Numbered from the stretch's first letter, positions 10,972 through 22,471 are shown. The stretch is DNA of 64,000 bases from Carnegiea gigantea (GCA_029747015.1 JAKOGI010000026.1:1224817-1288816), one strand, 5' to 3'. Made by a program: numbers and translations. The notes: generated from the letters alone by a model not told the origin.

Positions 10972-11663
10972 TGTAGGCATTAAAAATTTATTTGTGCCGT
11001 ATCAAAATTAAATTAAATTAATTAATTGGGCCAACTCTTTTAATTAATTTAATCAAGTCCAAGGACTCATAAGTCAAGCCCAAAAGACTCATAAGTGAAG
11101 CCCAAGATGAAGCCTAGATGACTCCCAAGTCCAGGCACAGTTAAAATTCGAGTCAAAGTCCAAACCGAGGCTCAAGACGACTACCAAGTCAGGTCATAAT
11201 TTAAAGTCTGAACGACGTCCAAGTCATGGCGCTGTCAAAATCAAAGTCAATGTCAAAGGTCAAGACCTACATCGACTCATAAGTCAAACGTCAAAACGAC
11301 TTTCAAGTCAACGTCCGGTCAAAACTCGAGGCGACTTCCAAGTCAATGCTCGGCCCAAACCTGAGAGACTCTCAAGTCCAAATCAAAATCAAAATCAAAA
11401 CAAATGAAAGTCAAAGCAGTCTAGGGTAAAGCCTGATTGAAAGACCCAAAACCTAGGTTAAAGCCTAAAACCCAGGTCAAGACCCGTCTTGACTTTCTAA
11501 GGGGGAAGTTTTCCTATAAATAGATCCCTACCTCCCTTGATTCAAGGGTTAAAAAATCCATCATTAAAAGAGAGAGAATTAGAGGATTTTGTATTCATAA
11601 AGATTGTGCACAATTCATTCAATTGAATCTACAAAAATTCAATCTTTGTAATTTGTGATTACA
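10972..11663 (+). repeat. Gag-only Gypsy, 3' LTR
   Basis: Starts tgtaggcattaaaaa and ends gtgattaca. It aligns end to end with 4028-4719, including the TATA-like block (cctataaatagat at about 11513) and the GTCAA-rich U3. The two LTRs differ at many scattered positions, so the insertion is old. Confidence 0.88.
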
Positions 11664-11846
11664 CTCTTCCTCGCGTAAGGATTTTACCATCTCCTGTATG
11701 TTCAACATTGAAACCACACAAGTTTCTTATCCTCTTCAATTTACCATCATCCACAGTCGTCTCCATCACAAAGTCGATGTTGGGGCAGTCCCTCCAACAC
11801 CATGATTGGAGGGCATCAGCAGTCTGAGGGTTGCCAAGCCTTTGGC
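11664..11846 (-). pseudogene. LINE-L ORF2, endonuclease N-terminal fragment
   Basis: The minus-strand frame (about 60 residues) reads QRLGNPQTADALQSWCW, DCPNIDFVMETT and IRNLCGF in order. This matches the start of plant L1-type endonucleases (consensus WNCRGLGNP, then FLMETK and CGF). It directly continues the ORF2 start at 16423-16397 once the solo LTR is taken out, with the break inside the codons for CRGLGNP. It ends at the gag-only Gypsy. The apparent start codon upstream lies in the LTR and is not real. Confidence 0.85.
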
Positions 11847-12339
11847 TGTAATTGCTTGGACTTAAAATCACCCTGAATTATCGTAATTATAAATTAACTC
11901 AATTGGGCACCACATTTCAACTTAGTATTTTATATATATGTTTATACAATTGCAGGTTAAAATGGCAGAGTGACCTCAAAATAAATTTGATTACAATCCC
12001 AAAAAATCCATTCGAGTATTAATAAATATTTGAATGTTAGCTAAATAAAAATGAGCCAATTATTATTAAATGGGTCATTTGGGGAAATAAATGATATATA
12101 TATTAATAAATAGAGCAACAACGCAATGATAATAATGAGGTAAGATACATACAAAAGAATGCAAGGAGTAATAATTGGAAATGAAAATTTCTTCCTCCAA
12201 ATTTTACATCCAAATGATGAAAAATTTAACTCATTAATTTTAGTCAAGAAATTGCCCAAAATACACATTGGGGAAAAAAAGGAGAAGAAATTTACATAGA
12301 TCAAAATATCAGAAATATAGAAAACAATAAATTAGTAGT

Positions 12340-12625
12340 TTCCCCCCCAAAAAAAAAAAAAAAAAAAAGCAAAATTCAAAAAAAACCCAAATTAAACTAA
12401 GCTAACCCTAGCTCCCTAATCCCCCCTCACCTGAATACCAGATCCCCCTTCTGCCGTACGCAAAAACAGAACCACCCTGCTCGCCGGCTTCCTCTCACCG
12501 CTAGCGACAGCCACCGGAAGCCAGCACCGTTACCTCGTCTCGCCGGCCGTCAACTCGGTAGACGCCCGCCAATCATCATCCACCGGCACCACCACCTCCC
12601 TCTCCTTGTTCTTGATCTAATTTGG
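12340..12625. other. GC-richer block inside the solo LTR
   Basis: A short A-run (12352-12368) is followed by about 200 bp rich in ccgg and ccacc in otherwise AT-rich DNA. No open frame of note. It could be the R/U5 area of the LTR read on the minus strand; nothing firmer can be said. Confidence 0.4.
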
Positions 12626-12749
12626 TGTAAGAAGTGAAAACCCAAGCCTCTTCTAATTTAGTTTTTGATTGTTTTGTGATTGAATTTTTATAGATGATGA
12701 TGTATTTAGTTTTGGGGATTATTAATTTGTAATTTCTTTGGTATTATTT

Positions 12750-13390
12750 GATGTTTTGATTGTGTTGGAGGTGAACATGGTGTGTGGGTTGGAAGTTGAA
12801 GATGAATATTAGCTTGTTATATTGATTCAATGGTGATTAAGTTGATTTTAATAAGTGTTTGGAAGAAAACTAGTAAGATACTGTTGTTTGGATGTATTGT
12901 TAACATTGCCATGGATATGGGAGTTTTAGGGTTTGTGATTTGAATAAAAGTACAAGCTTGATTGTTGTTGATCTAGTGGTTTTAAGCGAATTTTAATGAA
13001 TACTTGAATGAAATTAATGAGAATTTTGTGTTAAATTTATGTATATTCGATGTGTGTGTTATGGTCATGAGTTGGTTATGAGGGTTTGTGAGTTAGATGA
13101 AAATTAGGCTTGTTATGTTGATTTAATGATGTTTAAAGTAATTCTAATGAATATGTGAAGCAGATTAATGGGATAGATGAGCATGGATAGGTGTGTGTTA
13201 TTATCATGAATTTAATGGTTTGGAGTTTGGATGCTTGAATGGGAACCCAAACTTAGTTGTGTTGAGTTAATGATTTTTAGATGAATTCTAGTGAATATTA
13301 ATTGAAAATAATGAGATAAATATATGACATAAATATGTGTATGATATTATTGTGTCCATGTATGCCGTGAGCTTGATTTCCGAGTAAGAA
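12750..13390. repeat. Degenerate tandem repeat of about 145 bp, four to five copies
   Basis: Recurring blocks of the form gcttgtta.gttgattcaatg near 12810, 12958, 13110 and 13253 are each followed by a ttctaatgaatat-type block and preceded by tgtgtgttatggtcatga-like sequence. Spacing is 145-150 bp. Copies are only moderately similar. The array lies inside the solo LTR. Confidence 0.6.
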
Positions 13391-13579
13391 GGGTAAAGAA
13401 GAGAATGGAGGGAAAACTGTATTGTTTGGGACTAATTTAGCAATATTTTTTAACGTAAATTTGAGAATTAACTTGATGAGTAACACTTAAGAGAACTTGG
13501 AAATTAAAATTGGGAACTTTGATGAGTTAAGTATGCAAACTTGTGGAATAATTGTAGTGTGATTTAAGTACTGGCAAGG

Positions 13580-14842
13580 CATGGTTAAGAAAACCGGACC
13601 GGACCGGCCGGTTCGACCGGAAACCGTTCAGATCAGTGGTCCAAAAATCAAGTTAAACCGTGTAGATAGTCGAATCGGGAAAAACCGGTCAAACTCGGTT
13701 GGAGCAGCTAACTCGATCAAACCAGCCAACCTGCAGATGGACCGGGTTTTCCCGAGTTCTTTAAAAACTTTTTTTTTGGGGCCCAAATGATTCGCAGCCC
13801 TAAACTCCTCGACACCCTCTCTCTCTGGCCTGGCGATTGCAATGGTGCAACCCTAGCTCGCCTGCCTTGCCACCACCGACCTCACATCATCATCTGGTTT
13901 ACTCTGGTTTTTTTTTTAATTAGAGAATTCAGATATGAAAATATATGAAAGAAGAGGACATGGAGATGATGGAGGAGGAAAGGAGAAAGAGATTGAAAGA
14001 GAAAGAAGAGGAAGTGAGACAGAGAGGAGCACTTGTAGTATTGAGGGTGAAGTTGAATTTTATTTGGTGGGAAAACAAGAGCACTGATTTGAGAAAAATG
14101 GAGGAGGACATGAAAGGTTTGGGAGGAAGAAGAGAATCGGATGAGAGAGAAAGAGGCCACAAAGTTGGGGGGTTGGGGGTGTGGGTGTTGTACTTGGCAA
14201 ATATATTTTTCCTTGAAAAAAAGATTTCATAATATTTAGTTACGATAATTTAGATCTTTTTATTATACACTATTATTATTAATGGAAATTACCATATACA
14301 TATGGCATAAATTAATTTTGTTATCATGAATTACTCATTTAATGTTTCGAAAAATATTTACAAATATATAATAACAAAAGAGTAAAATTAATTAAATATA
14401 TTTGAACAAAAGAGTAAAATTAATTAAATATATTAAACTGCGGCTTGGCAAGTGGGCAGAACTGAGGTGTTGATTGTTGTTGCTTCACTTGATTGGTAAC
14501 TTTATTGCTTAATTAATTATTAATGTAGATTAAGTTTGAAATTTCAATTAACCCTGTGTGAACGCGGGATGCCTGTACACCGAGTTGCTCTTTTTGAGCC
14601 TTAAATTGACGTTTTATGTCATACTTTATAGTTTTGTATAGACCGATGTAGTGAAATTTGGAAAAAAAAATTATAACTATATGTAAAAAAAATTTTCAGA
14701 TTCACCAGGTTGCGCCGGTCTAACCCAATTTGACGGTCAACTAGGTCAACCGATCTAACCCCGGTCCATACGGTCCGACCGATTAAACTATCGACCCGCT
14801 CGGCCGACTAGTTCGATTATCGGGTCGGTTCTCTCAACATTG
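13580..14842. mobile_element. Non-autonomous hAT element, 1263 bp
   Basis: Flanked by perfect 8-bp duplications tggcaagg (13572-13579 and 14843-14850). Ends are catggttaagaaaaccgg and, on the other strand, caatgttgagagaaccga, an imperfect terminal inverted repeat. Subterminal regions on both sides are rich in accgg/ggtcg-type motifs, as in other plant hAT elements. No transposase remains; the inner part holds purine-rich sequence (about 13940-14160) and AT-rich sequence. It sits inside the solo LTR and is therefore younger than it. Confidence 0.85.
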
Positions 14843-15039
14843 TGGCAAGGTTGAAGTTACGTTTTTAAATTAGTCGATAAGCCTAATGATAGTGGATGAG
14901 CTAAATGGTAACCACATGTTTGGAGCTAGCAAAATGGAAACGAAGTGAATGTCTCTCGATTTGGCCCCGAAACCAAGCACATGGCATCACTAGGCTGAGT
15001 CGCGAATGACTTATCCAAATCATGACGACAACTAATAAT

Positions 15040-15265
15040 GGCAGGTCCTTAAAAAGCCAATAATGATTAAGATAATAATAATCCTAATAAAAGTAACCAC
15101 AATTCTAATAATACTAACATTGATAATAATAACCGTGACAATGATGACAATAATAATAGTAATACTATTGATGATTGTGCTAATAAGTGAGATAAAACGA
15201 TGATATTAATAAGCTTATAATGATAATAATAATTCGAATGGTAATAACGATAACGTCGATATTAA
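15040..15265. repeat. AAT/ATG-rich degenerate simple repeat
   Basis: About 220 bp of imperfect trinucleotide-like units (aataataat, gataataat, gatgatgac) without a fixed register, inside the solo LTR. No gene. Confidence 0.7.
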
Positions 15266-16396
15266 TAAATCCAAGGCAAGCCATAGAGTCATGCTCTTAT
15301 GACATTTATTAAACGAGCGTTAACAATATTAAAGAGAGGAACGAAAACAAAAATAGAATATAATCAAATTAAGTAAATAATAATCATTATACGAATAATT
15401 AAAAGTGAGGTCGATGGAATCTAAATTATTCAATCAGTCAGAAAATTTAATAAAACTTCTTAATCTCGCACTAATCACAAAAATTACATATTTGAAGTAG
15501 GAGTGAGGCTACCTCTGTCACTTCAAGCTGCCAACAAATGTTCTCCGCTGAAAAGGAGAGAGAATTTCAAAGACCAGGTACCTTGTCTATGCTCTTCAGA
15601 AACTCACATGTTTCTCAAACTATACAAAATCAATATAATGTTCATATAATGAATCATTCGAAGTAATATTTTATCATATAAGCAAGTGGATCCATCAATT
15701 ATCAGTCACTGGGGCTTATGCCCTTCAATTTACCCGCGCGGCTGCAACTCAGGCTTCCTGATCGGCCTAGGAGGCGTGCACCTATCTCAAGATTGCTTCT
15801 TACGTCAATCGGGGTCTACTTTCATATAATAACTGACAAATCTACTTTACACGTTCTCTCTCTTCTGTTTGTAAAACAAAATATTTTGAAATGTGAGCAC
15901 CCAACTAATTGAATACAACACTTATTTTACAGCATAGGAATGTACATGCAGAGTTTCGGCTCATTATTTGAATGTTTTTATGTTTTCCGTTTTAGGTAAG
16001 GAATCAATAAACAGTTCTTCTCCTGGCAAGTCAGAAGGTAGTAAGAAATGAGCGAGAGTTGCAGTTTTTGCTGAAGCTTATCTAGCCAAGCGCTCACAGT
16101 GATTTATGGACTAGCACCCTAGAGATTTGCTTATTCTTTTGAACTTTGGGTTAATAATGCTTGATATTGGTAAGCTGAGTTATCACGTGTATTATGAACT
16201 GCAAAAGTTGACAGATGTTTATTTTGTTTCTAAAGTTTAGTAAATCAGGTGATTATGAGGGTAACATAGTGTTACAGGTAGTTTCAGATAACTTTGTTCC
16301 ATCACGGAACAACGGTAATGCCTTCTTTCGCTGCAATTCATAAGTAAATAAGTGATTAAACTAGATTAATCAGATATTGTATCCTGGGGCATTATA

Positions 16397-16423
16397 TCGG
16401 CAGTTCTAGCTAAGAAGCCTCAT
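16397..16423 (-). pseudogene. LINE-L ORF2 start
   Basis: The minus strand reads MRLLS*NCR from the ATG at 16423-16421. The stop replaces the Trp of the conserved endonuclease start (LSWNCRG), a TGG to TAG change. The sequence breaks off at the solo LTR and resumes at 11846. Its ATG overlaps the ORF1 stop by four bases (atga). Confidence 0.8.
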
Positions 16424-17755
16424 GGCTCCAAGCGAGCATGGGACATCCCAACCTTCACTACTTCACTTCCTCCACCACTAAGTGATTTCGTCTTCTTACC
16501 AGTGATCCCTTCCATCTCCTTCTGCACTTGCGTAGATGACAGTTTATTTTCCCCTTTACTTTTCCCAATTGCTCCCTCTCGGTTTGTCACCATTGAAAAA
16601 TTAATTCATTTCATCTTCTTCAAAGTTCCCATTCCTGCGCTATTATTTTTATTCTGTGGGCTGGATGACCCAGCTTTAAAGATCATCATGGGCTGGTCCA
16701 TTGCGAGATGAAGCTGCACCAGAGTGGGGCTTGCCACGCCTTGTGCTGTAATAGTCTCTTGTTCATTGGTCTCCATTGTTTGTACCTCAATGCCCCTCTT
16801 TCTTGAATCACCATCAATCTCTTTCACCTATCCCTTTTGTCCTCCTACTTCCCTCCTGATTTCCAGCTCCCGTACCACTAGTTGATGTTCAAAATTGTTG
16901 GCATGGTCACTCATCATCCTTAAAAATGAGCTTCTTGCTAACAGTGCTTGCATTAGGCCGCTCCTTGCCTATCTGCTCGGCATTTGTCTTCTTAAGGTCC
17001 TTAATCTTTTTCCTCTCTTCAAATTTGTAACCCACTGTCTTTCTATCTCCTTTTCACCTCTACTCCTTGAGTTCCTTGACTCAAGTGATGAAAATCTTAG
17101 CCGAAGGCCATATTGATCAGGGATAGGACTAAAATTCTCATCATCTAGCTTAGAACAATCATCATCCACGTCCCCTATGCTACACATATATAGCAGAATA
17201 TCAACAGTCAATCATGTTTTGACTCCTACCTGCTTGACTCTCCCATTGATTGCAAGCCTGCCCAGTGAATTCGTGTCATCATATTCAAGGAAGCTACCAA
17301 TGCAATCGCCAATGGCTCGAGTCATATTAGGGTGCCTATGTCCAAAGGCCACATCATAAACTCTTAGCCAAAATGGTGAGTTAGTAAAACTTACTTCTAA
17401 CAGCGTCTCCCCCCTTCTCATGAACATCTTGTATCATGACTAGGTAGTTGCCAAACGTCTATAGTCGCCCCTCCATTACTCTTTCCTTGTCATGCTCATT
17501 AAAGAACTGGAAAATAAATAGATTATCCCTAATTTTCCTGATAGCAAGTCCATCCTTGGGCTTCGAGCTTAGGTACAGTGTGTTCCTTATGGCTCTCACG
17601 CTGAAGGGCTTATTAGTGAGCAGTTTCAGATCAATGACAAAGCCAGTCTTTGGCTAGTTTGTCCATCTGGTTCAGCATCAGCTCCCACAGTCTTCTCCTC
17701 GTCCTATGTAAGTCCTAAGTTTTTGCACGCCTCCACCAATTCCGACTCTAACGTC
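16420..17755 (-). pseudogene. LINE-L ORF1 (DUF4283, degenerate zinc knuckle), broken
   Basis: Starts at the ATG at 17755 (MTLESELVEACKN). The DUF4283 region follows in shifting frames (DNLFIFQFFNEHDKERVM near 17530-17470, FWLRVYDVAFGHRHPN near 17370). Then comes a decayed knuckle and its tail (CSIGDVDDDC, YGLRLRF, near 17180-17110), where the family has CYNCG...C followed by YGxWLRA. A Ser/Lys-rich C-terminal part runs to the TGA at 16422-16420 with at least one inner stop at 16606. ORF1 proteins of plant LINEs bind the element RNA. Several frame breaks make this a relic. Confidence 0.8.
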
Positions 17756-20470
17756 ATCTCTAAGAACGAAAAACTGGCCCAGCAGGCTTCCAGAGACGGA
17801 AGTGCAGCGAGAACACGGTGTTTCCCGTTGAAAAACAACGCACAGACGTGGATGGCGCTGCCAGACCTAAAGCCCACCTTGAGGGACTGTTTTTTTAGTG
17901 TATTCAGAGTTTTAACTTGAAGAGCTTGATGACTTTCTCGAAAGCTCTGTCGTTGTACATAAGATTAAAGTTTTGTTTTTCTTGTGATTTCTATGAAAAT
18001 TTATTGAAAAGTTGATATGTTAATACTTATAACATAATAAATAAGAATATATTTTTTTATAATGGTAACAGAAAGAGTGTAAGTATAACATATGAGTACA
18101 AATGAGATTATTGACATTTATTTAGACTTTCCATCAAATTAACAAATATAGAATATGTCCTGTTTGGTGAGAAAAATCGCTATAGAATGAAATCATTCCT
18201 GATTTTTGTAGGATTGAATATGGAACTTGAATCCTGCAATCATGTGTTTTGAGAGAATAAAAATGAAATCAAGTTCCAGTTCTCGTTGTTTGCTTAGCAA
18301 AAATGGAATGGCATCAAACATATTTTATTATAGAAAAGTTTTATGCCATTATAACTCATCTTTTCTTATTTTTGTAATCAACTATTTTTGTAATTTTTTT
18401 TGTTTTTAAATTTTTAAATTGTAATGTAAGTTGTGTTTTTCATTTTTTTTATGAGATAGTCAATTCTATAAAAAGCTAACCCAAAAAGAAAAAGGATAAT
18501 TTTTTCAAATCTCCTTCTACCTTTAAAAGTAATTTTGGTGTTTTAATTTTTGATTTGCAATGTGAAATAGCCGAAATATTCTAAATTCATAAACAACAAA
18601 TAATGATATATGCTCACCAAACCCCATATCCTCAAACGCCCCCCCCCCCCCAACTACCAGATTGGAAATCCTCGACCAACTCCAAGCACGCCGACATGAT
18701 TGCAGCGCACTGTCTCCACCACAAAGCTCGTCAGAGGATGGCACACCCCGATTGGAATTCGCATTCCTTCGATTAGCTTTATGGTGGCCATTCTTTGCTC
18801 ACTTCTTTGCCATTTCTTGACCCATATGCACACTTCTCTCTCGGCTACCATAGCCACTGCATCGTCAGAATTCGAACCATTTTCCGGTAAAGTTGCCTAG
18901 TTTCTCTCTCCTACCGACAATTTCAGGATGTAATAGGCACCAAGTTTGCACCAATTGTTCAAAGGGTTGCCGGTGGTCTCCATCATCAGAAACATCAAGA
19001 TTGATGTTGTGGACGTTGATTAGCCACCGATGAACAGCCAGAAGATTCCACAACATAGTTGCAGGGGGTAGTGGGAATGGGATCTGCAAATTGAGAAGAA
19101 GAAAAATGGGGATAAAAGGAAATTTTGGGGTTATTTTTCTTTTTTTTTTTTTAAATGTTGGTCCCTGGGGTTGGGGACTTAGGACATCCCAATTAGAGTT
19201 TTATTTTTTGAAACTCAGACTTACCATGTTAGCATGAGTTTTACTTGCATTTCACTCAATTTTTCAGCTATTAAAACTCATTTTAGAATAATTAATTATC
19301 ATGAAGCCCATAATTTAAACTTAATTTATTACTTTTTATTTTTTATGTTGTGTTTGTATTTTAATTTCAATCTAAACTACTCAATTCAATTTCATCTTAT
19401 TCAGAAAAACAAAATATTACTAAATATTACCAAGCTAAAGAATACTAAATTAACATTTATATTAGTTAAAACTACACATTTAAACATTTAAATTATTTTA
19501 AAGTAAAAGAACATACCACTTGTAATAAATCAAGCATATTAAGTTAATGTTTAATTCAACATGGACGTACCGAAGTTCATAAATTAAAAATATTAATTAA
19601 AACATACTAAGTTAATAAATCAAATTAATAAAAATTATCAAATTTTCACTTTTTAATATCTTAATTTTAAAAATATAATAAATAAATTTAATTAAAAACA
19701 TATGATTAATGCTTCAAATTAATAAAAACATCAATTTAATAAATCAAATTAAAAAAAATATTATAACAATTTTAACATAACATACCAAACTTAACAAATC
19801 AAACTAATAAAAATATCAAATTAAATAGCAGCTTTTCCTTTGGCAACAGATACCAAGCGAAATAACAGCTTTTCCTTTTTTTTTTTTCCCCAGCCGTCCA
19901 AAACACATCACTCACCTCACAAGCTCCATGCAATGCACTGCGTTTCAATTGCATAAAAGACAAAAAAAATTGAAACGCGGGACGGAACGGCTCCCGGTTC
20001 CGGCCCCCGTTTCATGCAACGTGAGTCATAGGTTGGCAACGACGACTGTCACTCGCGGTCCCACCTCTGTCACGCGTGCAACCGGGCTGGGATGCCCGTA
20101 AAACTTCTTGGGGGAGGGAGGTTCAAGTTCCTTGAATTTGGGGTGGGACTTGAAACTTCCAAGTCTCAAGTTTATTCTCTTAAAATTCTCACTAAACGTA
20201 AAAGAAAAGAACTTAGTGCATCAGAGTTCAAGTTCCATTTCATTATCATACAAGCCTTTATGAATTAGGATAATTCAATACCAGGGTGCTTGCTTTGTAC
20301 AAGATTCAAAAAAAACTAATTTTTTTTTTTTTTAATTTCTTCATTGTTTCCCGATGTCTACTGTTATGGCAGGTGCTCATGTTATAGTACCTTAGAGGTG
20401 TTTGATGAAATGCTTGGGTGAAAATTTGTTCATCTATTTTGGTCTTCCCTGTACAACTTTTTGTTAATGC
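17756..20470. other. AT-rich stretch without a recognised gene
   Basis: The first 150-200 bp are probably the LINE-L 5' UTR. Beyond that are AT-rich sequence, a 13-base C-run (18639-18651), a GC-richer block with short open frames on both strands (18640-19090) that match no family I know, and a direct repeat of aacagcttttccttt (about 19826 and 19864). A ctgtttggtgagaaa at 18158 and ctcactaaacg at 20190 on the opposite strand resemble each other and might be MITE ends. No supported gene. Confidence 0.5.
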
Positions 20471-20705
20471 CATGAGTACCAGCAAGCAATGGATTTTTGC
20501 CACTGTATCTGGAGCTACTTCTGCTCTAACTCTGCTATTTGAGAAAGAGGAGGGGGGGGGGGTTCTTCACATCGATCTCAAGATGCTCTGTAGTTAAGGA
20601 TAAATTGGACTTCTAGTGATGTTGAAGAGGAGAAATTCCAGGTTACTTTGCCCAGCATCTCTGTTCCAGTAGTTGCTAGTTTCTTTACGGTAAAAGCTAT
20701 GTTCT
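20471..20705 (+). other. Exon-like stretch of unknown origin
   Basis: A frame beginning MSTSKQWIFATVSGATSALT at 20474 runs into an 11-base G-run, and later frames give short pieces (FQVTLPSISVPVVASFFTV). The composition looks more coding-like than the surroundings, but no family is recognised and no intact frame is present. It could be a relic of an N-terminal exon or chance. Confidence 0.2.
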
Positions 20706-20744
20706 TAACTAATTTATCTACTCAGTAAATTGGTGAATTCTTGC

Positions 20745-21000
20745 TGTAGAATGCCACTAAACTTTTCACAATGTTCATAAATGCCACTCAACTTTTTTCA
20801 GTTAAAATTATCATTGAACTTTCCAAAATGTTGAAAGAGGCTATTATGATGGGGGTATTTTTGAGTCATTTTGAAAAGTGAAGTGATATTCTTTTATCTT
20901 TTTAAGCAAATTCAATGACATTTTTGACTTAGAAAATGTCAAGGGGCATATTTGAATATTTTGAAAATTTTAGTAGCAGTTTTTAGCAAGAACTCGTAAA
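20745..21000. repeat. Possible MITE with repeated cactaaactttt-type motifs
   Basis: Two close copies of aatgccactaaacttt / aaatgccactcaactttt at 20752 and 20787 are followed by cattgaactttccaaaatg. Opposite-sense counterparts (caaattcaatgacattt, aaaatgtcaaggggcatat) occur near 20903-20955. Such subterminal repeats are common in plant MITEs. Exact ends and a target duplication were not found. Confidence 0.35.
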
Positions 21001-21559
21001 TTAGTTGAGTATTTTCTGCTTCCAATTTGGACTAGTTTAGTTTGTGGAGTATTATTAGACGGTCTAAAAGTGGCCATTATCTAAGTTTATATTTTCTAAT
21101 TTTGAGTATTATTATTATTATTAGCTCATTACTCTCAACTGTATCTTCTGGAGGGAATTGATCAACATTTTAATTTTCAGGGAGTTCAGTTATATACTGA
21201 TGATATTATTTATTCTGCTTCATTTTTCCAGCGAGAAAAATTTTATATTTTTCTGGTCTGTGATTTTAAAATTCAGCGCAAGCATCTGATTGGCAAAACA
21301 CAAGTATATATGAACCAAGACTCTAATTTGGCCAGCCCTCAAAGTCTTGCAAATACTTTCAAATTGAGCCCTCACATCATGCTTGTAGCCCTGCATATAC
21401 CAAAAAAAGTATGGCAAAAATTATTGATCCGGACTAGGTCATGAGCGGGTGAGGGTTATTTGGCCCCTGATCGAACCGGCCCATTAACAAAGAGTGCTTG
21501 GGCCAGGCGGGCCGTATTTAGCTAATGGGCCGGCCCTGACCAGGCCCGTTGCTCACCTG

Positions 21560-21722
21560 TACTCGTTAGCCACTCGCTTAAACATCTCACTCTCTCTCCT
21601 CTGCGTCTCGCGCTTCCTACAGCTTTCAGCCATCACTCTTCTTCTTCCTCCGTCGTCGCTGCAGTATTTTCTGGATTTTATCCAATTTCGACCCAATATT
21701 GTTTTTGTTCTATTAATTGTTT
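21560..21722 (+). other. AK6 5' UTR exon (predicted)
   Basis: A pyrimidine-rich segment (ctctctctcctctgcgtctc, then cttcttcttcctccgtcgtc) typical of plant leaders ends at a good donor (gtaagt, 21723-21728). The matching acceptor is at 23081-23082, just before the coding exon. The transcription start is a guess. Immediately upstream (21445-21560) is a ggcc/gggcc-rich inverted-repeat-like block that may be MITE-derived. Confidence 0.55.
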
Positions 21723-22088
21723 GTAAGTATTTTCCCCCCCATTAATTTCTATTTGTTTTTCCATAGAATTTTTTAGCGATATTGCCCCGTAACTGTGCCA
21801 AATCTCTTTTATCTTATCGAAATCAGTATTGGTTTATCCCTTGGAAAAGTAAACCCTGTTTGTACCTGTAATTGATTTCTGAATCAGTTTAAGCTAGGAG
21901 AATGATGGGTCCTTTTTTTTAAAATTCATGATGCTTTTTTTTTTTGGTTGGGGGGGGGGGGGGGACCTACCCTAATATAGCCTTAGCGCAAATATGTGGA
22001 TTAGCTGAGATCTGAAAAAATTGATTTTTTTTAGGCTTAATTGTTTGTGACTTACAGCTGCAATTGATTGTATGCCCTTAAACTCTAA

Positions 22089-22471
22089 TGTAGCGTTTGG
22101 TTGAAAGTAATATAATTACTTTGCAATAGAATCAATCATTTAATTTAATTGTTAGTGTAATAGAATGGGATAATAATTACATTACAATATTTGATTACAA
22201 AATTTTTACAAGTGCAATGGAATGAATTCATCTACAAACAATACTTAATTTTACACGTGATGTGAAGTACTTGCAATTCAATTCGTATTTTTTGCCTATT
22301 TTAATTATTTGTAACTTTGTTGATAATTATCATCCAATATCTTATCATTATGATTACGATATTTCGCATGAGACTTATTTCACTCTATGTCTTTTATATT
22401 ATAATAGTGCAATATTATTCAAGTTTACCAAGTAGAGATAAAATGATGATGATGATGATGACGACGACGAC

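Larger units (their letters stand above)
4028..11663 (+). mobile_element. Gag-only Ty3/Gypsy-type LTR retrotransposon (TR-GAG-like)
   Basis: Two direct repeats of 692 bp (4028-4719 and 10972-11663) enclose a 6.25-kb internal region. Flanking bases are ctttt (4023-4027) and ctctt (11664-11668), a 5-bp target duplication with one transition. The left LTR starts TA instead of TG. The internal region encodes only a Gypsy-type gag polyprotein and a decayed tail. I see no reverse transcriptase, RNase H or integrase motif on either strand. The remaining 3 kb hold two minisatellites and A-rich sequence. A gag-bearing but pol-less element would depend on a related autonomous copy. The lineage within Gypsy is not settled from this sequence. 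Confidence 0.87.
11847..16396 (-). mobile_element. Solo LTR of a Gypsy-type element, with a hAT insertion
   Basis: On the minus strand it starts tataatgccccaggatac (TG changed to TA) and ends caagcaattaca, as in large Gypsy LTRs. It is flanked by ttggc (11842-11846) and tcggc (16397-16401), a 5-bp target duplication with one transition. Removing it rejoins LINE-L ORF2. Without the inner hAT it is about 3.28 kb. I see no terminal direct repeats and no gag or pol inside, so a solo LTR from unequal recombination is preferred over a pol-less complete element. LTRs of this size are known in the Del/Tekay group; the assignment is tentative. Confidence 0.75.

Noticed and set aside
11659..11871. Stand-alone 70-codon gene
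   Set aside because: It is the endonuclease start of LINE-L; its ATG and first residues come from the solo LTR end.
13882..14232. Paired open frames on both strands (Glu/Lys-rich plus, Ser/Phe-rich minus)
   Set aside because: Purine-rich low-complexity DNA inside a non-autonomous hAT; no homology to a transposase.
16261..16312. Hairpins (gtaac/gttac and ttgttcc/ggaacaa) as terminator or regulatory RNA
   Set aside because: Short stems inside a solo LTR, with no T-tract or coding context to support a function.
18523..19089. Short open frames on both strands in a GC-richer patch
   Set aside because: No family recognised, and frames overlap each other; kept only as unexplained sequence.
18158..20200. 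2-kb MITE or PIF-like element from ctgtttggtgag to ctcactaaacg
   Set aside because: Terminal match is short, no clear target duplication, inner sequence mixed.
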